Shown here one piece after another: positions 42,035 through 48,751 of a DNA stretch of 64,000 bases. Origin of the DNA: Pseudobdellovibrionaceae bacterium (GTDB lineage: Bacteria > Bdellovibrionota > Bdellovibrionia > Bdellovibrionales > UBA1609). Each line of letters begins with the position of its first letter. Position 1 is the stretch's first letter. The stretch spans positions 39,771 to 103,770 of the forward strand of contig CANEZP010000005.1 in NCBI GenBank assembly GCA_947444305.1. The letters are read 5' to 3'. Under the pieces are notes generated by a model. The model did not search any database. It was given only the letters and a program-made list of their open reading frames with translations, and had not been told where the DNA came from. The translations under genes and the position numbers were made by a program.

Positions 42035-43141
42035 ATGATTTATTTACTCGGCTTTATTCTTCCGTTATTCCTGCCGGTCCTCATGGCCGCCCAAGAATTG
42101 GTTCCGACCGAAGCGCTCCTAGGTGAAGATCCGGGCGGCACCGTTTACGGCAAGAAAAAAGGCAGCAGCTCGAGCATCGGCACCGACGCCATCGACGCGC
42201 GGGTGCAAACGGCCTGGTTTTACGGTCAGGCACCGGTCAAAACTTGCTACCAGCGCTTAGAGACGTTCGGAGTTTCCGAGCGTGAATCCGTTAAGGTCAT
42301 CGAGCGATCACTTGCGCGTTGGCGCGAATACTTCGCTTTCAAAAAAATCGTGCCCTCGCCGACCGTTGAAACGCCGAACTTTAATTTTAAATTTTCCGGA
42401 AAGTGTAAGGGCGATGAAGACCTCGTCCTCCACCTAGGCACCGGGCCCATCTTCGGTGGCTTGCAGGATTTAAAAGCCGTCCAGCGTCTGAATTATCCGG
42501 CCGCTTACATAAATAAGACCCACATGACACGCGATATGAAGTGGAGCAAAGGCTACTTGCGTTTGGTCGCCGGAGGTTACTACGGCAATTCATTCCCCGA
42601 TTGGTCAAAGCCTGCGGCAATGGAGGCCGTGCTCACCCACGAACTTGGGCACGTGCTGGGTTTTGTTCACACTCCCCAGACCATCATGCAAGCCGAGCTG
42701 GTCGATCATGTCTTCGAAGGAAACGCAAAATCGGTCACGATCGATCAGGGTAAGCAATTGATCAATTGTCTTGAATGCAGTCTCGCGTATTCCTTGAGCG
42801 AGAGCGATCCCGGCGCGGCCTTAAAATTTGCGGCGTTAGGCCTACCCGCCTCCGGAAAAATCCGTCTTTTACAAAGCCACGCCGGCTTTAAGATTTCTAA
42901 CGGCAAAAAAGAAATCGAGCTGAAAGAAACATCCCGCGCTTCCATGGATTCGATGCGGACGTTACTCAGCAACTTCGATACGCCCGTAAACGATCGCACC
43001 GATGCGTTCAACATTTACGCGACGGTGGCGATTGAGGTGCCCGTACCCGTGGTGCTTGAATACAATTCGGGTGGAGCGTTGGTTTTGCGGGCGGCCCAGA
43101 ACGGCGAAATCAAAATGATCGGAAGATTCACGCGTGATTAA
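42035..43141 (+). CDS. Secreted metzincin-type metalloprotease
   Basis: A 368-residue exported protein. The N-terminal hydrophobic signal spans MIYLLGFILPLFLPVLMAAQ. The zinc site HELGHVLGFVH has His202, Glu203, His206 and His212, followed by Met218 in TIMQ as a likely Met-turn, fitting matrixin-like metzincins. Two cysteines (71, 124) flank the first half. The C-terminal 120 residues are a separate beta-rich domain. It could serve in prey or polymer digestion; that is inference. It overlaps the next gene by 8 nt. Confidence 0.82.
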   Translation: MIYLLGFILPLFLPVLMAAQELVPTEALLGEDPGGTVYGKKKGSSSSIGTDAIDARVQTAWFYGQAPVKTCYQRLETFGVSERESVKVIERSLARWREYFAFKKIVPSPTVETPNFNFKFSGKCKGDEDLVLHLGTGPIFGGLQDLKAVQRLNYPAAYINKTHMTRDMKWSKGYLRLVAGGYYGNSFPDWSKPAAMEAVLTHELGHVLGFVHTPQTIMQAELVDHVFEGNAKSVTIDQGKQLINCLECSLAYSLSESDPGAALKFAALGLPASGKIRLLQSHAGFKISNGKKEIELKETSRASMDSMRTLLSNFDTPVNDRTDAFNIYATVAIEVPVPVVLEYNSGGALVLRAAQNGEIKMIGRFTRD

Positions 43142-43730
43142 CTTGCTCATTTATTTAATCGTCGGCGCCGGTGCAGGAGCTGGATCAGGAGCCTGGGCCA
43201 CGCCGGTCAGCCTGCTTCAAGAAACGCGCGCGATTGAATGCTCGTTTCTCAAACCTCACCCGAAGTTCGATCGCCTGGTCATCGACGCGAAGGATACGAA
43301 GGTCGAAGCTTTCAAAGAAGGAAAAGCCGCCGCCGAATTTACGCGCACAAGGTTTTTGGACAGCGCAATTTTATTGTCCGCCCCGAATGCCGCCGACGGC
43401 GGCGCACTTCTACACATTCTGACGAACGGGGACGTGCAATTTAGCGAAGGGCGCTTGCTCAAGTTTTTGGAACAGGATTGCGAAGACACCGGGGCTTCGA
43501 AAACCTGCAAGGCACCGGGATTCAAAAAGCTCTTCTGGTCACCTGAGAAATTGACGATGGACGGACAAGGAGGCGCACTCCGCCACTACGGCTTCTTCGC
43601 CAACCACGCCACCTATTTTGTGGCGCAAGATCTTACCTTATTGGACTACGGTCGCGAACTTCACCTTATCGCGGGACCGGCGCGCACCTTGCGGTGTAAC
43701 TACCAAGCGGCCGAAGGAAATCCACGCTAA
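43134..43730 (+). CDS. Small secreted protein coupled to the metalloprotease
   Basis: A 198-residue protein beginning with GTG 43134. The N-terminus MINLLIYLIVGAGAGAGSGAWA is a signal peptide with a GAGAG run. The mature part has five cysteines, with a cluster CEDTGASKTC, and mixed beta structure. No family recognised. Translation is coupled to the protease gene by an 8-nt overlap, so it may be a partner or inhibitor; that is inference. The stop overlaps the convergent DUF4105 gene's stop (CTAA). Confidence 0.65.
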   Translation: MINLLIYLIVGAGAGAGSGAWATPVSLLQETRAIECSFLKPHPKFDRLVIDAKDTKVEAFKEGKAAAEFTRTRFLDSAILLSAPNAADGGALLHILTNGDVQFSEGRLLKFLEQDCEDTGASKTCKAPGFKKLFWSPEKLTMDGQGGALRHYGFFANHATYFVAQDLTLLDYGRELHLIAGPARTLRCNYQAAEGNPR

Positions 43731-44623
43731 TCGACGATCGGACGGCCCTTCGGATCGCCGATGAGATTGCGCGACAAGAATATTTGCAGCGTGCCCAGCG
43801 GGCCGGAAATGGGCAAGGCCCGCTCAAGACGATAAAACCAATCGAGGTAAAACGGCGCCTTCACCGTGCGCGGCCCCACGACCGTGTCGATCAAATCAAA
43901 AATACTCGTCGCGCAATTGTTCGTCAGCAGGCGGTACTTGGTCTGAAAACTCTTTTGCGAAATGGATTCAATCGCGAGCTGCAGCAGCTCACCGGCCTCG
44001 GCGTGACTGAGCGCCAGGTCGTACACTTGAACCTTGTGCTTAAGCTTATCGACGGAATATTCAATCACCTGTTCACGCGACAAAGCACGGATTCCGATCG
44101 GGTAACGTTCGAAGTAGGCATCAAATAAATTATATTTGCCGGCTTTAGGCGGAATACCTTCGGCCGAAATCACCAGATTGTTCGTACGAAGCGGACTCAC
44201 CTTCGCGGCGGGGCTTTGTGATTTTAGAAGCACGGGTTGGTCATCGGGAAACTGAAAGATTAAAAAAACATGAAAGATTCCCGGGATGAATTCTTCGAAA
44301 CCGACTTGCACATTTTTGACCACGGCGGTGGGAATGCTGGCCGTCCAGTACGCGTCTTTGTGCAGATAATTCGAGAGGACCGTTTTGCCCGCGACCGGCT
44401 TCAATCCTTTTTGCGCGATCACCACCGACTTGCGAAAACGGCACGTGTCGACGCAGCTTCCGTTGTAGGCGCCAAAATTAATTTGCCCCGGGCCTTCGAG
44501 TTCGTCCGCGGCCACCGAATCGCAGCGGCATAAGGCGGAGGGCACGGCCAATTCTTCGGCGCGAAGGAAGGTCGCTTGAAGTAACGAGAAGATGAAGATC
44601 GCGGACCCAAGAATATTTATCAT
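43727..44623 (-). CDS. DUF4105-like secreted protein, possible cysteine peptidase
   Basis: A 298-residue exported protein with an N-terminal signal (ILGSAIFIFSLLQATFLRA). The segment YRLLTNNCATSIFDLID (Cys237) matches the core of DUF4105 proteins, which are thought to have a papain/NlpC-like fold. A candidate histidine is His118 in GIFHVFLIF. An N-terminal cysteine group (32, 34, 57, 61) may form disulfides. The ATG overlaps the tag stop as ATGA. Confidence 0.7.
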   Translation of the reverse strand: MINILGSAIFIFSLLQATFLRAEELAVPSALCRCDSVAADELEGPGQINFGAYNGSCVDTCRFRKSVVIAQKGLKPVAGKTVLSNYLHKDAYWTASIPTAVVKNVQVGFEEFIPGIFHVFLIFQFPDDQPVLLKSQSPAAKVSPLRTNNLVISAEGIPPKAGKYNLFDAYFERYPIGIRALSREQVIEYSVDKLKHKVQVYDLALSHAEAGELLQLAIESISQKSFQTKYRLLTNNCATSIFDLIDTVVGPRTVKAPFYLDWFYRLERALPISGPLGTLQIFLSRNLIGDPKGRPIVD

Positions 44624-45213
44624 CGTCCCTGCTCATCGGAAATTTTTGTGTGGCGGAAGCAGTCGACCGTGTGATCGTCGATCATGCCCGTCGCTTGCAT
44701 GAACGCGTACATGATCGTGCTGCCGACGAAGCGAAAGCCGCGTTTTTTTAAATCTTTTGAGAGAGCGTCACTGTGCTCGTCGTGCGCGATGAAATCGGCG
44801 CGTGATTTAGGGCTGCGGCGAAGCGGTTTGTGGCCGACGAAACCCCAAACGTATTTACTGAATGAACCGAATTCTTTCTGCACTTCGAGAAAGCTTTTGG
44901 CGTTGGTTACCGTGGATTCAATTTTTAGTTTGTTGCGCACGATGCCCTCGTCGAGCATAAGGCGTTTGATTTTCTTTTGGTCGAAGCGCGCGACTTTTTT
45001 GACGTCAAATTGCGCGAAAGCTTTGCGGTAATTTTCGCGCTTTTTAAGGATAGTCTCCCAGGAGAGTCCGGCCTGCGCGCCCTCGAGAATCAGCATCTCG
45101 AAAAGGTGGCGGTCGTCACGGCTGGGGCGACCCCATTCGCGGTCGTGGTATTGAACGTATAATTTATTGGTCGGATTTACCCAAGGGCAGCGGCTTTTCG
45201 CTTCGCGTTTCAT
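44620..45213 (-). CDS. tag: 3-Methyladenine-DNA glycosylase I
   Basis: Constitutive alkylation-repair glycosylase. The family zinc ligands are seen: Cys9 in RCPWV, the histidine in YHDREWG, and HTVDC near the C-terminus. LEGAQAGLSWETILKKRENYRKAF carries the base-pocket residues. ATG 45213 gives 197 residues. The frame opens to 45285, but Tag proteins begin just before the CxWV motif. Divergent from lexA by 173 bp. With ung and the AAG-type enzyme, the window holds three DNA glycosylases. Confidence 0.95.
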   Translation of the reverse strand: MKREAKSRCPWVNPTNKLYVQYHDREWGRPSRDDRHLFEMLILEGAQAGLSWETILKKRENYRKAFAQFDVKKVARFDQKKIKRLMLDEGIVRNKLKIESTVTNAKSFLEVQKEFGSFSKYVWGFVGHKPLRRSPKSRADFIAHDEHSDALSKDLKKRGFRFVGSTIMYAFMQATGMIDDHTVDCFRHTKISDEQGR

Positions 45214-45316
45214 GTGCAGGTTCCCGTCTTCGACGCCGGTTGGAAAAGCACAAGTACTTGAAAGCGTTCGCCTATGGCAAAACATTTTGCCCTAGGTCGA
45301 GTTCTGTTTGAGCCCA

Positions 45317-45349
45317 TTGACTTACACATTACTTACACCTAATCTACAC
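45317..45349 (+). promoter_or_regulatory. lexA promoter with an 11-bp-phased direct repeat (candidate LexA operator)
   Basis: TTGACT (45317-45322) and TAATCT (45340-45345) are separated by exactly 17 nt, a near-consensus sigma-70 promoter 41 nt before the lexA ATG. Three copies of a T/C-TACAC unit at 45322, 45333 and 45344 are spaced 11 bp apart, about one helical turn, and cover the spacer and both boxes. Autoregulated lexA genes carry their operator at this place. The motif does not match the TTACN3GTAA box reported for Bdellovibrio. Confidence 0.65.
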
Positions 45350-45386
45350 ATCGAACGCACCCAGGTGCAGCACAGGAGTTTTGAGC

Positions 45387-46292
45387 ATGGCCCCCCGCAA
45401 AAAACCAATGCCCCTCACCTTGAAAGAGCTCAATGTCCTCGAATTTATCGAGATGTACATGCTTGATCAAGGTGTGGCTCCTACGTTTCAGCAAATCTGC
45501 GATTACTTTGGCTTCGCTTCGCTCAACTCAGCGCAGCGCTACCTTAAACAACTGCAAGAGAAAAACTATATCTATATTCCCGGCGGCAACCAAAAGCGCG
45601 CCATGCAGGTTCTGCATTCTTCGAAATCGATTTCAAATTTGTTGTCCGACCGTCTTATGTTGGGCGGATCGCCGTCAGGCGATTCCTCGGTATTGGATGC
45701 ATCACTATCCCGCGATGCCTCTAACGGCCGGACATCAAGAACCAACCAAAACCCAGTCCTATCCCAAACTTTGAAGAAAGGGGCTCCCATTGAGAGTTTG
45801 TCTCCTCCCTCGGCGGAGTCTCTTTCTTTACCTTTACTGGGCCGCGTGGCCGCGGGCGCGCCGATCGAAGCTTTTACGCACGATGAACACATCACCGTGC
45901 CCTCTTCCATGATCCGTAATCCGTCGAAAACTTTCGCCTTGGTCGTTCAAGGTCAGTCCATGATCGAAGACGGTATTTTCGACGGTGACGTTATTTTTGT
46001 CCAAAAACAGACCTACGCCAGCAACGGCGAAACCGTCGTCGCCATGGTGAACAACCAAGCGACCGTAAAAAGATTTTATTTACACAAACGCAGTGATGTC
46101 GATAAACGCAACCACCTTATGTCCGACAAAACAAAAAACGATATCCACACTAATCCACAGAGTGATGCACATTCTTCCGAGAGCAAGCAGGTCGAGTTAA
46201 GACCGGCGAACTCCACGATGCAGTCGATGTGGCATCCACCCTCCGTGGTTGATATTCAAGGAATCGTCGTGGGTTTGATAAGACGCTTTTAA
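45387..46292 (+). CDS. lexA: LexA-like SOS repressor with two insertions
   Basis: N-terminal winged HTH (residues 9-70: LTLKELNVLEFIEMY, APTFQQICDYFGFASLNSAQRYL as two helices) and a C-terminal S24 self-cleavage domain. The cleavage site is Ala156-Gly157 in GRVAAGAP, with catalytic Ser191 (QGQSMIEDG) and Lys228 (NQATVKRFY). At 301 residues it is about 100 longer than usual. A Ser-rich linker of roughly 60 residues (85-145) separates the domains, and about 40 hydrophilic residues are inserted after the catalytic lysine, before the final DIQGIVVGLIRRF strand. AGGAG precedes ATG 45387. Codon use in the insertions looks looser than in neighbours. Confidence 0.9.
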   Translation: MAPRKKPMPLTLKELNVLEFIEMYMLDQGVAPTFQQICDYFGFASLNSAQRYLKQLQEKNYIYIPGGNQKRAMQVLHSSKSISNLLSDRLMLGGSPSGDSSVLDASLSRDASNGRTSRTNQNPVLSQTLKKGAPIESLSPPSAESLSLPLLGRVAAGAPIEAFTHDEHITVPSSMIRNPSKTFALVVQGQSMIEDGIFDGDVIFVQKQTYASNGETVVAMVNNQATVKRFYLHKRSDVDKRNHLMSDKTKNDIHTNPQSDAHSSESKQVELRPANSTMQSMWHPPSVVDIQGIVVGLIRRF

Positions 46293-46394
46293 TACTCACC
46301 AGAACCCCAACGTAGAAAAATAGGATTTATTTATTGAGGCATTTTGTCTCAATCATTGCGGGATTGCGCGTGCTCTCCCGGAAAAGGCAGACTT

Positions 46395-47105
46395 GTGTCT
46401 AAAGCGACCGCACAAAATTTGACGTTGCCGGCTCACGGTGGTGAGCGGCCCACGTTCGCCGATCTCAAGAAAGAGCTCGGCCGCCAATTGGTCGATGCCG
46501 GGCAAGTCGCGCCGCCGCCGGGAGTGCCTACCGGTTGGGAAAGTTTAGACCGCTACCTCTTGTGGAACGGTTTTCCCAAAAGTTCGCTCTCCTTATTAGT
46601 GAGCGAAGCCGGCGGCGCGACGTCACTTTGGATGCAAAGTGCGGCGGCCATCACGCGTCAGGGTCAGTGGGTCGCCTGGATTAACGAAAACAATACCTCG
46701 CTTACGCCATGGAGTTTACGCAACAAGGGCGTCGATTTGTCGAAGTTCTTGTGCGTGTCGCAGCCGCTCGATGCCAAACAGTTTTTGTGGGCGATGCAAG
46801 AGCTGATGTCCTTATGTTTGTTCGAAATGGTGGGTTGTGATCTCGGCGGCATCTTGTTGCGCGAACACCAGATTTTAAAGCTCAAGAAGCTCGCGATGCG
46901 CTACCAGACCGCGGTGGTGCTGTTTACGCAACAGCCGCGCGCGCTCAAGAGTTCGAATTATTCTTTGATTATGCATTTTCAGCGGGACCACGTTCGTATC
47001 GACCGTGCCCTTCACCGTGCCACCCCACACATCCTAGAAAGGAGAGAACTTTATGCGGACACTTTGCCTCAACTTGCAGCGGGACGCCGCGCCCTCTGTG
47101 GCTGA
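46395..47105 (+). CDS. imuA: ImuA, RecA-like mutasome component
   Basis: Part of the ImuA-ImuB-DnaE2 error-prone synthesis complex. Residues show the degenerate RecA/SulA-like core: VPTGWESLDRYLLWNGFPK, then SLLVSEAGGATSLWMQSAAA in the P-loop position without GKT, and a WVAWINENN strand. GTG 46395 has AAAAGG at the right distance and gives 236 residues; the frame opens at a TTG 51 nt upstream. A small hairpin (ATTGAG/CTCAAT, 46333-46353) lies in the 102-bp gap after lexA. It overlaps imuB by 53 nt. Confidence 0.85.
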   Translation: MSKATAQNLTLPAHGGERPTFADLKKELGRQLVDAGQVAPPPGVPTGWESLDRYLLWNGFPKSSLSLLVSEAGGATSLWMQSAAAITRQGQWVAWINENNTSLTPWSLRNKGVDLSKFLCVSQPLDAKQFLWAMQELMSLCLFEMVGCDLGGILLREHQILKLKKLAMRYQTAVVLFTQQPRALKSSNYSLIMHFQRDHVRIDRALHRATPHILERRELYADTLPQLAAGRRALCG

Positions 47106-48363
47106 AAACTTTTTGGTCTTCAGCCCCAGGGTGCACTACCGCGCGCCCGGCTTAGTCTTCATGGAAATCAGTTCGACGTCGAAGTTATTCGGCGGCGAGA
47201 GCAAATTGCTCGACGAAGCCTTGCACGTTTCGCGTGAGTTCTTTTCGGGCGCCGTGGGTGCGGTCAGCGATTCTCCGTGGGGCGCGCAAGCTCTATGCGC
47301 CGAGCAACCGAATTCGGTCAGCGCCCCCACGCGCGAACTGCAAGATCTCGGTGCGGCACCCTTGTCGCGCTTGCACCAGCTCGAAGGCTTGATCGCGTGG
47401 CGCTCGAATTCCGAGGTTGAAGGGATCGTCGATTTTTTCCACATGCTGGGCATCAACCGGCTCGAAGAGATTCGCCGTTTCGAGGTCGACTCTTTCCGCG
47501 AACGCTGGAAAGAAACGGGCACCCTCATTTGGAAGCGGCTGCACGGCTTAGACAAACAAGTGATTTCTCCCCTGCTGCCGTCCGAGGCATTGCAGGATTA
47601 TATTCACTTGGATTTTCCGGTCTCGCTGCTGCCGTTCCTGTTGCATTGTTTGGAAAAAAGTTTGAAGCGTCTTATGGGCCGCCTGCAAGGGCGGGGTGAG
47701 TACGCGCAAAAAGTGATCGTGCAATTGTTCTGCGAGTACTCGGACAAAATGCATCTGATCGAGCTGCAGCCGGCAACACCTTCGCGCAATTTAGAATTGT
47801 TTATGAAGTTGCTTGAACACAAATTGGGCGACATCAGTCTCGAGAATCCGATTCAGCAAATCGAAATCGAAGTTGTCCCCGTGCCCGAAAAGGTGCAGCA
47901 ACTTTCTTTTTTCGAACCGCGCGTAAGCGATAGCGAAAAGCTCTCGCAATTGGTCAGCGTTTTTTGCCAAGCGCGCTTGACCACCGGCTTTTTGAAACCC
48001 AAGGACGAAATTCTTCCCGAGGCCGCTTGGGAAGTCACACCGGAGTTTGAAGAATATGAAGCGCTTGATGATGCAATTGAAGTCGAAGGAAAAAGTTTTC
48101 AGATTAAGCCTGCCTATAGTGCAGCTCTGGCTGATGCTCCTCGCCCTTCACGGCTTCTAAAAAAACCACGCGTACTGGGCCGGCGTGAACTGGACCGTTT
48201 TCAATTTTTGAGCCATCAACCCATCGAACGGATGGAAGATAGCTGGTGGGAGAGCTCTCGTGGGCGTGATTACTATTTTGCCCTTTCGGCAAAAGGCGAA
48301 TTTGTTTGGTTGTTCTATGACCGCATCGAAAACGAATACTTCCTCCATGGATATTTTGATTGA
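47053..48363 (+). CDS. imuB: ImuB, Y-family-like mutasome hub
   Basis: Inactive Y-family polymerase relative that bridges DnaE2 to the sliding clamp. The N-terminus RTLCLNL lacks the catalytic acid of true Y-family polymerases, and LVFMEISSTSKLFGG replaces the SIDE-type active motif. The clamp-binding motif is QLSFF at 283-287. The C-terminus (FVWLFYDRIENEYFLHGYFD, in two short strands) is the ImuB ending. AAGGAGAG before ATG 47053 makes the overlap with imuA credible. The last 90 residues use less biased codons than the rest. Confidence 0.9.
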   Translation: MRTLCLNLQRDAAPSVAENFLVFSPRVHYRAPGLVFMEISSTSKLFGGESKLLDEALHVSREFFSGAVGAVSDSPWGAQALCAEQPNSVSAPTRELQDLGAAPLSRLHQLEGLIAWRSNSEVEGIVDFFHMLGINRLEEIRRFEVDSFRERWKETGTLIWKRLHGLDKQVISPLLPSEALQDYIHLDFPVSLLPFLLHCLEKSLKRLMGRLQGRGEYAQKVIVQLFCEYSDKMHLIELQPATPSRNLELFMKLLEHKLGDISLENPIQQIEIEVVPVPEKVQQLSFFEPRVSDSEKLSQLVSVFCQARLTTGFLKPKDEILPEAAWEVTPEFEEYEALDDAIEVEGKSFQIKPAYSAALADAPRPSRLLKKPRVLGRRELDRFQFLSHQPIERMEDSWWESSRGRDYYFALSAKGEFVWLFYDRIENEYFLHGYFD

Positions 48364-48751
48364 GAAAGCTGTACATACAAACCACACCCCGACGCGTCCA
48401 CAAGTACGACGACTCACGTTTAATCGTGCAGATCGCGGCGTTCCTGCTGCTACTGCACACTTTGAATTACCTAATTTAGCGGACCGCAGCCTTGCGACCG
48501 ACCAACCTGTAACCCACTCTGTGCGAACAGAGTCGTCTGCGGATTTAGATTTTACAACTGCGACAGAACATCATGAACCGCGAAGATTATTTGTGCATCC
48601 CCACGGTGAGAGCTCACTGTCCCCCCCGGATAAAAGCTCTCGCCCTGGGGCCGCCATTTTTAATGCGGCATTTCCTTTCCAGACAGGAAATGCTGCGTTG
48701 ACGACCCGTCCGTTCGGACGGACACGCTTCTTCGCGGGATCATTGCCGTGA
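48347..48751 (+). CDS. Doubtful 134-codon frame between imuB and dnaE2
   Basis: An open frame beginning at ATG 48347, 17 nt inside imuB, and ending in a TGA that overlaps the dnaE2 GTG as GTGA, the same junction seen at menD, menH, aroKDE and dppC. Against it: no ribosome site, no recognised domain, a low-complexity His/Thr/Pro/Arg-rich sequence, and codons (ACA, TTA, CGA, AGA) that neighbouring genes avoid. Two palindromes lie in its 3' part. I rate it as possibly a leader region rather than a gene. Confidence 0.25.
   Translation: MDILIEKAVHTNHTPTRPQVRRLTFNRADRGVPAATAHFELPNLADRSLATDQPVTHSVRTESSADLDFTTATEHHEPRRLFVHPHGESSLSPPDKSSRPGAAIFNAAFPFQTGNAALTTRPFGRTRFFAGSLP
48662..48699. repeat. 38-nt palindrome, copy B, in the dnaE2 leader
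   Basis: Arms of 18 nt around a CA loop pair with two G-U wobbles and one mismatch (inner arms TTCCTTTC/GACAGGAA). It is identical at 31 of 38 positions to the minus strand of 458-495. It lies 48 nt upstream of the dnaE2 start. Confidence 0.75.
48706..48721. promoter_or_regulatory. Perfect hairpin just before dnaE2
   Basis: CCGTCCG and CGGACGG pair perfectly around TT, ending 26 nt before the dnaE2 GTG and 7 nt after the 38-nt palindrome. Two consecutive stable stems could hide or expose the dnaE2 start, or cause pausing. There is no T-run. Confidence 0.5.

Noticed and set aside
45322..45350. A canonical Bdellovibrio LexA box (TTACN3GTAA)
   Set aside because: The repeats contain TTAC but not the GTAA partner at the right spacing, so I report a direct-repeat candidate instead.
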